Source: Thalassobius sp965218685
GTDB lineage: Bacteria; Pseudomonadota; Alphaproteobacteria; Rhodobacterales; Rhodobacteraceae
Direction of reading: 5' to 3'
NCBI RefSeq assembly: GCF_965218685.1
Contig: NZ_OZ244657.1
Span: 1,922,001-1,986,000, forward strand
Length of the DNA: 64,000 nt
The position numbers and the translations under genes are program-made. Under the pieces are notes generated by a model. That model ran no database searches. It saw only the letters and a list, made by a program, of their open reading frames with translations, and was not told where the DNA came from. Shown here piece by piece: positions 50,005 through 58,771 of the stretch; position 1 is the stretch's first letter, and every line of letters begins with the position of its first letter.

Positions 50005-51718
50005 CATTCACGCCGCCCTGAAAACGGCGGCCATGGTAATCGTTGTCGGTGCTTTGTGCCTGACATTGTTGCCGAATTACTGGATTTTCCTGCTGACGGC
50101 CGTGTTCATCATCGGCATGTCGCTGCAAAGCCTTGGCTTGGTAGTTGGCCGCGCGGGCATGATCTCGCTCTGTCAAATGAGCTTTGCCGGCGTTGGTGCC
50201 TGGACCGTGGGTTATCTGAACGTGATGAACTTTCCCGGGGGCCTGTTGGTTTGGCTGCTGATCGGTGGTCTGGCGGCGCTGCCCTTCGGTTTGATCATCG
50301 GCCTGCCCGCGCTGCGTTTGCGGGGCATCAACCTGGCCATTGTGACGCTTGGCTTTGCTGTAGCCTTTGGCGTGGTGCTGGGCACCATCACCTATCCCGG
50401 TCAGACCACGTTCCAAATGGTTGCTCGTCCGTCGGGCTTTGACAGTGATCGCGGCTATTTCATCATGGTGCTGGCGATCTATGGCGTCGTTGCAATCGCG
50501 CTGGAGTTCGTCTCGCGCTCGCGTCTGGGGGCTTCGTGGCTGGCCGTCAGCCACTCCGAGCGAGCGGCAGCGTCGCTGGGTGTTTCCGTACCCGGAGCCA
50601 AGCTTAGCGCCTTTGCCATCAGTGCCTTTATCTCGGGGATCGCAGGCGGTTTGCTGGCGGGTTATATGGGCACGCTGTTGGCCGATAACTTCTCGATGAT
50701 GCAGTCGTTGGTATTGTTCGCCGTGGCGACCATGGTTGGCGCGCATTTCCCGTTGGGGGCCATCCTGGGCGGTATTCTGGTTGCGCTGTTCCCCGAGCTG
50801 CTGCGCCGTCTGTCGCTGCCGCAGGATCTGGGCAGTGTGGTCTTTGGCCTGGGTGCCGTTCAGGCGCTGAGCACGGGCGAGACTATCAGCGAAACCTTCG
50901 CTCGTCTGGGCCGCAAGGTGATGCCGCGCCGCGAACGCTCTGGTCCGCGCTCTGGCCCCGAATGCCTGCCTGCTGCACGTCCCGATGCGGGGGCCGAGAT
51001 TGCCTTGGAAACCCGTGATCTGACTGTGCGCTACGGTAATGTCGTGGCCCTGAACAGCGCCAATATCGTGGTACCGAAAGGCACTGTTGTCGGCCTGATT
51101 GGTCCCAACGGCGCGGGTAAATCCACCTGTGTGGACGCCATCACCGGTTTCTTGCATGGCTATGAGGGAGATGTGCTGTTCCAAGGGGAGTCTGTAAACG
51201 GTCTGCAGGCTGCTCAGCGCGCCCGGGCGGGTCTGCGCCGCACATGGCAAACCACCCGTATCGCGCCTGAACTGACAGTGGGCGAATACGTGAACCTGGC
51301 CTCGGGCGGGGGACTGAGCGATCAGGAAATCGACGCGGTTCTGGCCTGGCTGGAGTGTCCTTCGGCCGATGTGCTGATCACTTCGGTCGACTCGGGCGCA
51401 CGCCGTCTGCTGGATGTGGCGGGCGTTGTGGCCGCGCGGCCTCCGGTCATTCTGCTGGACGAGCCGGCCGCCGGTCAGTCCTATGCCGAGGCCGTGATGC
51501 TGGGTAAACGCATCGCCGAAATCCCCGCGCGGTTCGGCAGTTCGGTGCTGCTGATCGAACACGATATGGATCTTGTCCGCACCGCTTGTTCGGAAGTAAC
51601 CGTGCTGGACTTCGGCACCGTTCTGGCCGCAGGCCCGACCGAAGAGGTGCTGGATCTACCGGTGGTGAAAAAGGCCTATATGGGCATTGATTTCGAACAC
51701 GAGGAGGCAGCGGAATGA
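49991..51718 (+). CDS. fused permease-ATPase (LivM-LivG), ABC importer
   Basis: A 575-aa protein. Residues 1 to about 310 are a LivM-like permease, including SLQSLGLVVGRAGMISLCQMSFAGVGAWTVG. The rest is a LivG-like ATPase with Walker A IGPNGAGKST and Walker B VILLDEPAAGQ. The usual signature sequence is not recognisable; the place holds VDSGARRLLDVAGVVAA instead of a LSYGQQRRLE-type block, so ATPase activity depends on the partner LivF. The Q-loop keeps RRTWQTTRIAPEL. The final LLIEHDMDLV is normal. Confidence 0.85.
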   Translation: MKRDSIHAALKTAAMVIVVGALCLTLLPNYWIFLLTAVFIIGMSLQSLGLVVGRAGMISLCQMSFAGVGAWTVGYLNVMNFPGGLLVWLLIGGLAALPFGLIIGLPALRLRGINLAIVTLGFAVAFGVVLGTITYPGQTTFQMVARPSGFDSDRGYFIMVLAIYGVVAIALEFVSRSRLGASWLAVSHSERAAASLGVSVPGAKLSAFAISAFISGIAGGLLAGYMGTLLADNFSMMQSLVLFAVATMVGAHFPLGAILGGILVALFPELLRRLSLPQDLGSVVFGLGAVQALSTGETISETFARLGRKVMPRRERSGPRSGPECLPAARPDAGAEIALETRDLTVRYGNVVALNSANIVVPKGTVVGLIGPNGAGKSTCVDAITGFLHGYEGDVLFQGESVNGLQAAQRARAGLRRTWQTTRIAPELTVGEYVNLASGGGLSDQEIDAVLAWLECPSADVLITSVDSGARRLLDVAGVVAARPPVILLDEPAAGQSYAEAVMLGKRIAEIPARFGSSVLLIEHDMDLVRTACSEVTVLDFGTVLAAGPTEEVLDLPVVKKAYMGIDFEHEEAAE

Positions 51719-52431
51719 ACGTTCTGGAAACCGAAGGGCTGGAAATCAAGCGTGTCGGAATCCCCGTGGTGCGTGATCTGGGCATTATCGCCCGCGCCGG
51801 AGAGATCAGCGTTCTGCTGGGCGCCAACGGGGCAGGGAAAACAACCTTGCTCGAGGGGATCTCGGGCGTGGCGCCGGTCTCGGCCGGGACGATCGTGCTG
51901 GCAGGCAATGATGTCGGCAAGCTGAAACCCGGTGCGCGTGCGCTGGCGGGGGTGGCACATGTGGAACAGGGCCGGACCATCTTTGGCTCGATGACCACCG
52001 AAGAAAACCTGCGTGTTGGCATGCACGAGGACAGCAGCCTGGACGAGGTCTATGAGCTGTTCCCCGAACTCCTGGCCCGCCGCGATGTTCTGTCGATGAT
52101 GCTTTCGGGTGGCGAGCAGCAGATGGTCGTGATCGGTCGTGCCCTGGTGGGTCGCCCGCGGGTGGTTTTAATCGACGAGATGTCCGCAGGGCTTGCTCCA
52201 GTAGTGGTCAGCCGTTTGATGAAAGGTGTGCGCCGTCTGGCCGATCAGGGCCTTGCTGTGGTGCTGGTCGAACAGTTTGCCAACCTCGCGCTCGAGATCG
52301 GCGACCGGGCCTATGTGATGCGTCGTGGCCAGATCGTGTACGAGGGCGATTGCCCAACTTTGTTGAATGATCCCGAGATGTTGCACCATCTGTACCTCGG
52401 TGATCTGGGCGAGGCTGATACCGCAGCATAA
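51715..52431 (+). CDS. branched-chain-type ABC ATPase (LivF-like)
   Basis: A 238-aa ATPase. Walker A GANGAGKTTLL, signature LSGGEQQMVVIGRAL and Walker B VVLIDEMSAGLAP are all intact, so this subunit can provide the competent signature for the heterodimer with the LivG part. It overlaps the preceding gene by four bases. Ends with a poorly T-rich hairpin at 52459. Confidence 0.89.
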   Translation: MNVLETEGLEIKRVGIPVVRDLGIIARAGEISVLLGANGAGKTTLLEGISGVAPVSAGTIVLAGNDVGKLKPGARALAGVAHVEQGRTIFGSMTTEENLRVGMHEDSSLDEVYELFPELLARRDVLSMMLSGGEQQMVVIGRALVGRPRVVLIDEMSAGLAPVVVSRLMKGVRRLADQGLAVVLVEQFANLALEIGDRAYVMRRGQIVYEGDCPTLLNDPEMLHHLYLGDLGEADTAA

Positions 52432-52458
52432 TCCCTTCCGTAAGCTGTGGTCTGCGTG

Positions 52459-52484
52459 CAGGCGTCTTGGTCTCAAGGCGCCTG
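52459..52484 (+). terminator. hairpin after LivF-like gene
   Basis: CAGGCG and CGCCTG form the base of a stem, with CTTG and CAAG forming the upper part after a single mismatch, followed by TTTG. It sits 28 nt after the LivF stop and before the SDR promoter segment. Moderate terminator. Confidence 0.55.
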
Positions 52485-52517
52485 TTTGCCGTTTGTGCAT
52501 AAAGGGCAGCACAGGCT

Positions 52518-52550
52518 GTGCCCGCAGCGCAAAATCATCGCGCTTGGCGC
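52518..52550. promoter_or_regulatory. candidate AraC-binding site, copy B (partial)
   Basis: GTGCCCGCAG (52518-52527) equals the core of the 46883 copy, followed by CAAA and, ten bases on, TTGGCGC (52544-52550). The CAAA-to-TTGGCGC spacing is identical in the copy at 54194-54227. It lies 67 bp upstream of the SDR start at 52617. Confidence 0.45.
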
Positions 52551-52616
52551 AGCAAGTTCACTCTGTCCTCTGCCTTAGCCTTGGCCGCAAGTCACAAGAT
52601 CAGAGGGAGTGAAATC

Positions 52617-53372
52617 ATGACAACCAGGAAACTTGAAGGCAAGGTCGCCCTGGTGACCGGTGCAGCCAGTGGGATCGGGCAAGCGGTCGCCCTGAGATTT
52701 GCCGAAGAAGGCGCAAAGTTGGTTTTGGCTGACCTGAATCCCAGCGACGCGACCCAAAAGCTGATCGCCGACATCGGTGGCACTTCGATGCAGGTCAAGG
52801 TGAACACGACCTCGGATGAAGAATGCCAGAACATGGTTTCCGCCGCAGTCGAAGCATTTGGCAAGGTGGACACAGGCGTTTTTGCCGCTGGCATCCGTCA
52901 GGATCCCATGCCGATTCTGGAAATGGAAATGTCCGCGTTCGATCTGATGATCGACATCAACATGAAGGGCGTTCTGCGCTCCTCGCGGGCGTTTGCCAAT
53001 CAGCTGATGGCGCAGGGCACCGGTGGGACCATCGTCAACATCGCATCGACCGCGGGGAAAATCCCGATCCCCGGCTCGGGGCCGTACTGCGTGGCCAAGG
53101 CCGGTGTGATCATGATGACCAAGGTGATGGCGCTGGAACTGGCCGCTACCGGCATCCGCGTCAACGCTCTGGCCCCCGGCTTTACTGAAACGCCGATGTG
53201 GGACGTGCCCAAGGGCAGCGAAGAGGATCAATGGGCCATGAGCCTGACCCCGATGGGTCGCAACGGCACCGCCCGCGAGCAAGCCGATGCCGCGCTGTTC
53301 CTGGCATCAGGTGACAGCAGCTATACCACCGGCCAGACGCTGTATTCGGCCGGCGGTCAGTTCGTCGATTGA
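52617..53372 (+). CDS. SDR family oxidoreductase
   Basis: A 251-aa SDR with VTGAASGIGQ, YCVAKAGVIMM (Tyr and Lys) and the Ser of NIASTAGKIP. The usual NNAG segment is replaced by VFAAGIRQ, so the cofactor-adjacent Asn is not in its standard sequence. The ATG at 52617 has AGAGGGAGTG in front. Probably a 3-ketoacyl/alcohol dehydrogenase-like member acting before or after the BVMO. Confidence 0.85.
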   Translation: MTTRKLEGKVALVTGAASGIGQAVALRFAEEGAKLVLADLNPSDATQKLIADIGGTSMQVKVNTTSDEECQNMVSAAVEAFGKVDTGVFAAGIRQDPMPILEMEMSAFDLMIDINMKGVLRSSRAFANQLMAQGTGGTIVNIASTAGKIPIPGSGPYCVAKAGVIMMTKVMALELAATGIRVNALAPGFTETPMWDVPKGSEEDQWAMSLTPMGRNGTAREQADAALFLASGDSSYTTGQTLYSAGGQFVD

Positions 53373-53387
53373 TCGGGTAACCACAAG

Positions 53388-54152
53388 ATGAGCAACAACA
53401 TTTTCATTACCGGCGCTGGGTCGGGTATCGGAGCGGCCACGGCGTGCTTGCTGGCCGCAAATGGGTGGCGCGTGGGTCTGGCCGACCGCGATGGCCAAGC
53501 AGTACAGGCCTTGACCGAGGAACTGGGTGGAATGGCCCGGGGCTATTGCGTGGACGTTCTGGATCGCGGCGGTTTGCGTGATGCGCTGGCCGATTTTGCC
53601 GGACCTGACGGGCGTTTGGGCGGGCTTTTCAACTCGGCCGGGTTGCTGGACATGCATCCCTTTGCCGAAGCTTCGCCAGAGCGGATGCAGTCGGTGATCG
53701 ATGTTAATGTCACCGGTGTTATCAACTGCATTCACACCGCCCTGCCGTTTTTGCAGGCCCACGGGGATGCGCGCGTGATCACCATGAGCTCGGCCGCCGC
53801 CATATACGGGGTGCCGGACCTGGGCGTCTACTCGGCCAGCAAATTCGCCATCCGCGGCCTGACCGAAGCCCTGAATATCGAGCTGGAGGGACAAGGCATC
53901 TGGGTGTGCGATCTGATGGTCGGCTATGTGGATACCCCGATGCTGAGCAAGGCGGATCATGCAGCCAAATCGGTTGAACTGGCTGGCGTGCATGTCACCC
54001 CCGCGATGGTGGCCGAAACGGTGCGAGAGGCGCTGAGCGAACGCAAGGTCCACTGGTTTGTCCGCGAGGACGACGCAGGCGCCCAGGCGGTGTTCGACGA
54101 AACCCCGATCGAAGAACGTCGCGATCTGATGCGACCCTCGACCGGGTATTGA
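53388..54152 (+). CDS. SDR family oxidoreductase
   Basis: A 254-aa SDR: ITGAGSGIGA, LFNSAGLLDM instead of the normal NNAG, Ser in ITMSSAAAIYG, and YSASKFAIRG. Fifteen bases separate it from the preceding SDR, and it has a C-terminal tail TPIEERRDLMRPSTGY that is longer than minimal SDRs. Probably co-transcribed with its neighbour. Its substrate is unknown. Confidence 0.85.
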   Translation: MSNNIFITGAGSGIGAATACLLAANGWRVGLADRDGQAVQALTEELGGMARGYCVDVLDRGGLRDALADFAGPDGRLGGLFNSAGLLDMHPFAEASPERMQSVIDVNVTGVINCIHTALPFLQAHGDARVITMSSAAAIYGVPDLGVYSASKFAIRGLTEALNIELEGQGIWVCDLMVGYVDTPMLSKADHAAKSVELAGVHVTPAMVAETVREALSERKVHWFVREDDAGAQAVFDETPIEERRDLMRPSTGY

Positions 54153-54158
54153 CCCAAG

Positions 54159-54181
54159 GCGCGGGCAGGGGCTGCCCGCGC
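54159..54181 (+). other. hairpin after the SDR pair
   Basis: A 10-bp stem (GCGCGGGCAG with CTGCCCGCGC, 3-nt GGG loop) begins 7 nt after the stop codon. No T-run follows; the next bases start the conserved promoter-like segment at 54181. Confidence 0.55.
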
Positions 54182-54227
54182 TGCAAATCAATCGTGCCCA
54201 AGATGCCAAACCCGTCTGAATTGGCGC
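54181..54227. promoter_or_regulatory. candidate AraC-binding site, copy C
   Basis: CTGCAAAT at 54181-54188, GTGCCC at 54194-54199, CAAA at 54207-54210, and TTGGCGC at 54221-54227. Positions 54181-54210 match the segment at 46870-46899 in 22 of 30 places, while the CAAA-N10-TTGGCGC part matches the site at 52518. It lies about 120 bp before the hydrolase start. Confidence 0.55.
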
Positions 54228-54346
54228 GCTAGCATCACCACAAGGACGCGCAATACCGCCCTGAACCGCACCGCGCGGGAAGGGCCGATAATTCAGATGT
54301 TTGCCCGCAGCCAATTGGCGCGTGGCCAGACAAAGGAGGAGCAACT

Positions 54347-55216
54347 GTGAAAGATTCAGAGAACATCGCACCGGCCATGGCCGTGGGTGTTGAGACCCGC
54401 CAGATCGAGGTGAACGGGGTCTCGGTTACCTATCACGAGGCCGGTCAGGCCAACACGGATACGCCGCCGATCGTGCTGGTGCACGGCTCGTCGGGGTCCA
54501 CCATGGGCCATTTCGGTTTCATTTTCCCGATGCTGGCTGTGCGCCACCGGGTCATCTCGCTGGACATGGCGATGCCTGTGGCCGAAGGCGAAAAGCTGGA
54601 ACTGGAGCACCTTGAGGCCCAGGTTCTGGCCGTCATCAAGGACAGCTGCGGTGACACGCCGGTGACCTTGCTGGGCTTCTCGCTGGGGGCCGTGGTTGCC
54701 GCAGCTCTGGCCGCGCGGAACCCCGAAGCGGTTCAGAATCTCGTGCTGCTGGCTGGTTGGGCCAAGACCGACACGATGATGACCTTCTTCAACCGCACCT
54801 GGTTTGCCCTGCGCAACGCCGGTGTCCCCGAGATCAACGACTACACGATCTATGCAGCCTTTGGCGCGCCGTTCCTGGCCGACAAAACGGTGGAAATGAT
54901 GACCGCAGGCGCGATGCCGCTGGATGCATTCGTTGACGCCCAGATGGAGCTGAACGCCCGCATCGACATCTCGGATCTGGTACCTCAGATCAAGGCCAAG
55001 ACGCTGGTGATCGCAGGCACTTATGACCAGATGGTCGCCGTACACCACTGCCGTGGGCTGTTCGGGATGATTGATGATGCCCGCTATGCCGAGGTCGGCT
55101 CGGGCCACGCGGTGGTCTTTGAACGCTCTGCCGAGGTGACGCGCCTTGTCGACCGGTTCAACATGAACCCCGATGAATACGCGGCCGGGGAAAGCATTCC
55201 CGCTGTGAAACCTTAA
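54347..55216 (+). CDS. alpha/beta hydrolase, GTG start (esterase/lactonase candidate)
   Basis: A 289-aa alpha/beta-hydrolase. Oxyanion region VLVHGSSGSTMGHF, nucleophile elbow LLGFSLGAVVAAAL with catalytic Ser, Asp in GTYDQMVAVHH and His in VGSGHAVVF. The GTG start at 54347 follows AAGGAGG with eight-base spacing. Located right before the BVMO gene; in known BVMO pathways the next step is ester or lactone hydrolysis, so this is the candidate for that reaction. Confidence 0.86.
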   Translation: MKDSENIAPAMAVGVETRQIEVNGVSVTYHEAGQANTDTPPIVLVHGSSGSTMGHFGFIFPMLAVRHRVISLDMAMPVAEGEKLELEHLEAQVLAVIKDSCGDTPVTLLGFSLGAVVAAALAARNPEAVQNLVLLAGWAKTDTMMTFFNRTWFALRNAGVPEINDYTIYAAFGAPFLADKTVEMMTAGAMPLDAFVDAQMELNARIDISDLVPQIKAKTLVIAGTYDQMVAVHHCRGLFGMIDDARYAEVGSGHAVVFERSAEVTRLVDRFNMNPDEYAAGESIPAVKP

Positions 55217-55234
55217 GGCCCGGAGGAGACCAAG

Positions 55235-56725
55235 ATGACCGATACAAACATCATCCACGAGACATCCATCATCATCGTCGGTGCTGGCTTTGGCGGGCTG
55301 GGCATGGCGATGAAACTGAAAGAGCACGGCGAGGACGATTTCGTCATCCTTGAACGCGCCAACGACGTGGGCGGCGCATGGCGCGACAATACCTATCCGG
55401 GTGTTGCTTGTGACGTGCCCTCGCACCTTTACTCGTTCTCTTACATGCCGAAACCGGACTGGAGCCGTGTTTTCTCGCCCGGTGGCGAGATCTGGGAATA
55501 CCTGCGTGATTGCGCCCGCAAATCGGGGCTGGTTCCGCATATCCATTTCGGTGCGAACCTGGAAAAAGCCACCTGGGACGATGAAACCCAGCGCTGGACC
55601 GTTGAAACCCCGCTGGGCACTTGGCGCGCGCGCTTTATGATCACCGCGACCGGTGTTCTGGCCGATGCGGTTCTGCCCGATATTCCGGGTCTGGATGGCT
55701 TTACCGGTGCCTCGTTCCATTCGTCGAAATGGGATCACTCGGTGTCGATCGAAGGCAAGCGCGTGGGCATCGTAGGCTCGGGGGCCTCGGCCCTGCAAAT
55801 CCTGCCCGAGCTGGCCAAGACGTCCGCTGAGGTGGTGATGTTCCAGCGCAGCGCGCCCTATGTGATCCCCCGTCCGGATCGCGCCTATACCGAGGCCGAA
55901 AAGCGTACCTTCGAGCGTCTGCCCGAAACGATGGACAAGCTGCGCGAGGATATCTTCTGGTTCGGTGAAACCATGTTTGCACAGCGCCGCAACGTGCCCA
56001 CGGCCCTGGCCGAAGCGCGTGACATGGCTCTGGGACATCTGGCGGATCAGGTGCCTGACGAAGAACTGCGCGCCAAGCTGACCCCTGATTACGAGATCGG
56101 CTGTAAGCGTGTTCTGATCGCCAACAACTACTTCCCGTCGTTCAATCAGGACAACGTGACACTGGAAACTTCGGCGCTGGCCAGCGTTGATGGCGGCAAG
56201 GGCGTGGCAGTCAGCGGCAACGAATACGACGTTGACGTTCTGGTCTTTGCGACCGGGTTCGAGGCACCGCAACCGCCTGTGGCCCATGTGGTCTATGGCA
56301 AAGGTGGCAAAAAGCTGGCCGATCAATGGGATCGCGGCATGCAGGCGTATGACTCGATCGCTGTTCCGGGCTATCCGAACATGTTCATGGTTCTGGGGCC
56401 GAACACCGGTCTTGGCCACCACACGATGGTCTTCATGATCGAGGCTCAGGTTGACTACATCCTGGGTGCGCTGGATTACGCTAAGGATAAGGGCTTCGAA
56501 GTTTTGGAAACCACGCCTGAAGCCGAGGCTGGCTATCTTGACGGGATCGAGGAACGTGCCTCGGGTACAGTCTGGATGGAGGGCGGATGCAAGTTTTGGT
56601 ACCGCGATCCTGAAAGCGACCGTTTGACGGTGCTGTGGCCTGACTTTGCCTATGCCTTCCGCGATGAAAACGGCACCTTCCATCCCGAAGGCTATGTCGG
56701 TCAGCCCGCAACAGCTGCCGAGTAA
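55235..56725 (+). CDS. type I Baeyer-Villiger monooxygenase
   Basis: A 496-aa FAD- and NADPH-dependent monooxygenase. It has two Rossmann motifs, VGAGFGGLGMAM at the N-terminus and VGSGASALQILPE in the middle. The BVMO fingerprint FxGxxxHxxxW is FTGASFHSSKW at about 156-166, and DVLVFATGFE is near the C-terminus. This combination separates BVMOs from other flavin monooxygenases. It would insert oxygen beside a ketone to give an ester or lactone. Flanked by a hydrolase and SDRs as in cyclic-ketone pathways. Confidence 0.9.
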   Translation: MTDTNIIHETSIIIVGAGFGGLGMAMKLKEHGEDDFVILERANDVGGAWRDNTYPGVACDVPSHLYSFSYMPKPDWSRVFSPGGEIWEYLRDCARKSGLVPHIHFGANLEKATWDDETQRWTVETPLGTWRARFMITATGVLADAVLPDIPGLDGFTGASFHSSKWDHSVSIEGKRVGIVGSGASALQILPELAKTSAEVVMFQRSAPYVIPRPDRAYTEAEKRTFERLPETMDKLREDIFWFGETMFAQRRNVPTALAEARDMALGHLADQVPDEELRAKLTPDYEIGCKRVLIANNYFPSFNQDNVTLETSALASVDGGKGVAVSGNEYDVDVLVFATGFEAPQPPVAHVVYGKGGKKLADQWDRGMQAYDSIAVPGYPNMFMVLGPNTGLGHHTMVFMIEAQVDYILGALDYAKDKGFEVLETTPEAEAGYLDGIEERASGTVWMEGGCKFWYRDPESDRLTVLWPDFAYAFRDENGTFHPEGYVGQPATAAE

Positions 56726-56731
56726 GCGAAT

Positions 56732-56778
56732 GGCGGACGCCCGGGGCACGCTCCCCTCTGTCCCTTCGGGCGTCCGCC
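56732..56778 (+). other. long-looped hairpin after the BVMO gene
   Basis: GGCGGACGCCCG and CGGGCGTCCGCC pair over 12 bp around a 23-nt loop, directly after the BVMO stop. It is T-poor, so an RNA-stability or attenuation element fits better than a strong terminator. Confidence 0.6.
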
Positions 56779-56809
56779 GCCTGACATCCTTCTTTTGACG
56801 AGCGTGAAT

Positions 56810-57553
56810 ATGACTTCACAGAAAACTGCCCTGGTCACAGGGGCCTCAAGCGGGCTGGGCGCACATTTTGGGCGTCTTCTGGCCGGTCAGGGCTATCATG
56901 TCCTGCTGGCCGCGCGCCGATTGGACAAGGTTGCAGACCTGGCCAGCCAGATCGCCCTGACGGGCGGCAGTGCAGAACCGTTGAAGATGGATGTCACCAA
57001 CGCCGCCTCGGTTGATGCCGCGTTCGAAGCCATGATCCGCCCACCGGACGTGGTGATCAATAACGCTGGTGTCGCCGGGGACGGTGCGGCCATGGACATG
57101 ACCGAAGAGGTCTTTGACATGGTCATTGATACCAACCTCAAAGGGGTTTTCCTAGTCTCGCAGGCCGCGGCGCGCAGCATGAAGGCGCGCGGGCAGGGCG
57201 GGGCGATCGTCAACATCGCCTCGATCCTGGGTCTGCGGGTGGCAGGGGGCGTGTCCGCCTATACCGCCTCGAAGGCCGGGCTGGTCCAGCTGACCAAGGC
57301 CCACGCGCTGGAATGGGCGCGTTATGGCATCCGCGTCAACGCGCTGTGTCCGGGCTATATCGAGACGCCCCTGAATCGCGAATTTTTCGAAACCGAGGCC
57401 GGTAAGGCCCTGATCCGCCGCATTCCGCAGCGCCGTTTGGGCCAGTTGGCTGACCTGGATGCGCCCCTTCTCATGCTTCTGTCCAAGGGGGCTGCCTATG
57501 TGACCGGCTGCGCCCTGCCCGTGGACGGCGGCCACCTTGTTTCCAGCCTGTAG
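56810..57553 (+). CDS. SDR family oxidoreductase
   Basis: A 247-aa classical SDR: VTGASSGLGAH, the standard VINNAGVAG motif, Ser in NIASILGLRV, and YTASKAGLVQL. The ATG at 56810 is chosen over an in-frame ATG five codons upstream. With four SDRs in the cluster, one could oxidise the starting alcohol and another the hydroxyacyl-CoA in beta-oxidation. This member is next to the acyl-CoA dehydrogenase and may do the latter. Confidence 0.87.
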   Translation: MTSQKTALVTGASSGLGAHFGRLLAGQGYHVLLAARRLDKVADLASQIALTGGSAEPLKMDVTNAASVDAAFEAMIRPPDVVINNAGVAGDGAAMDMTEEVFDMVIDTNLKGVFLVSQAAARSMKARGQGGAIVNIASILGLRVAGGVSAYTASKAGLVQLTKAHALEWARYGIRVNALCPGYIETPLNREFFETEAGKALIRRIPQRRLGQLADLDAPLLMLLSKGAAYVTGCALPVDGGHLVSSL

Positions 57554-57562
57554 AGGTTCCTG

Positions 57563-58771
57563 ATGGATTTCACCCTATCGCCTGCGGTCGAAGATTACCG
57601 CGCCCGTATCGCCGCCTTTGTCGAGGCGGAAATTCTGCCTGTCGAGGCAGATCGCGCCAATTTCGACGAACATGGCAACATTTCCGAGGCCGCGCTGGAA
57701 CCCCTGCGCGCCAAGGCCAAATCGCAAGGCCTGTGGGCGCTGCAAGTGTCCCGCGAATGGGGCGGGCAGGGCCTGGGCAAAATGGGCATGGCCGTTTGTT
57801 ATGAGGAAATGAACCGGTCCATCTTTGGTCCCGTCGTGTTCAACTCGGCCGCGCCGGATGACGGCAACATGATGATGCTGGACATGCTGGCCACCGAGGA
57901 TCAGAAAAAACGCTGGCTGACCCCGATTGTGAATGGCGACGTGCGCTCGGCCTTTGCGATGACCGAGCCGCATCCCGGTGGCGGCTCGGATCCGGGTATG
58001 ATGCTGACCAAAGCCACACGCGATGGCGATGATTGGGTGGTCGAGGGCCGCAAGTGGTTCATCACCGGGGCTGAAGGCGCCGCGCATTTCACCCTGATGG
58101 CGCGCACCTCGGATGATCCGCGCCGTGGTCTGACAGCGTTCCAGTTCCACAAGGACACCCCCGGCTGGCACATCGAACGCCGCATCCCGATCATGGGCCC
58201 CGAGGAACATGGCGGTCACTGCGAGATGATCTTTGATGGACTGCGAGTCCCGGACGCGGATGTCCTGATGGGCGAGGGTCGCGGTCTGAAGGTCACGCAG
58301 GCCCGTCTGGGCCCGGCACGTCTGACCCACTGTATGCGCTGGCTGGGCCTGTCCAAACGCTGCGTTGAGATTGCCACCGATTATGCCTCGTCCCGGATGG
58401 GTTTTGGCGTCAAACTGATCGAGCGTGAAAGCGTCCAGATGATGCTGGGAAAACTGGCCATGGACATCGAAATCGGCCGCCTGCTGGTGATGAAAGCCGC
58501 CTACGAGATTGACCAGGGTCGATATGGTCAAAAAGAAGTTTCGATGGCGAAAATCCACGTGGCCAACCTGCTGCATCAGGCCGCTGACGTGGCGATCCAG
58601 TTGAACGGCGCGCGGGGCTATTCCACCGATACGCCGCTGGAATGGATCTATCGCTATGCCCGTCAGGCCCGTCTGGTCGATGGCGCGGACGAGGTGCACA
58701 AGATGGTGCTGAGCCGCCACCTGAACAACCTGGGGCGCGACTTCTGGTCGTGGGACGCCACAGATGGCTGA
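57563..58771 (+). CDS. ACAD11-like acyl-CoA dehydrogenase
   Basis: A 402-aa FAD-dependent acyl-CoA dehydrogenase. FAD/substrate loop SAFAMTEPHPGGGSDPGM and VVEGRKWFITGA are present. The region GPARLTHCMRWLGLSKRCVEI and the C-terminal RLVDGADEVHKMVL resemble the dehydrogenase domain of ACAD10/ACAD11 proteins. The residue that is Glu before the Gly in usual enzymes (YEG) is Asp here (VDG). ACAD11-type enzymes process acyl-CoAs whose hydroxyl was phosphorylated by a kinase domain, and a matching kinase is encoded downstream. Confidence 0.85.
   Translation: MDFTLSPAVEDYRARIAAFVEAEILPVEADRANFDEHGNISEAALEPLRAKAKSQGLWALQVSREWGGQGLGKMGMAVCYEEMNRSIFGPVVFNSAAPDDGNMMMLDMLATEDQKKRWLTPIVNGDVRSAFAMTEPHPGGGSDPGMMLTKATRDGDDWVVEGRKWFITGAEGAAHFTLMARTSDDPRRGLTAFQFHKDTPGWHIERRIPIMGPEEHGGHCEMIFDGLRVPDADVLMGEGRGLKVTQARLGPARLTHCMRWLGLSKRCVEIATDYASSRMGFGVKLIERESVQMMLGKLAMDIEIGRLLVMKAAYEIDQGRYGQKEVSMAKIHVANLLHQAADVAIQLNGARGYSTDTPLEWIYRYARQARLVDGADEVHKMVLSRHLNNLGRDFWSWDATDG

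Noticed and set aside
54194..54210. Copy C of the promoter motif as a sigma-54 (GG-N10-GC) promoter
   Set aside because: The GG and GC elements do not have the required spacing, and the downstream genes lack an enhancer-binding-type regulator nearby.
54356..56749. Very long minus-strand open frame (nearly 800 codons) opposite the hydrolase and BVMO genes
   Set aside because: Both plus-strand genes have intact catalytic motifs, and the antisense product looks like low-complexity shadow translation.
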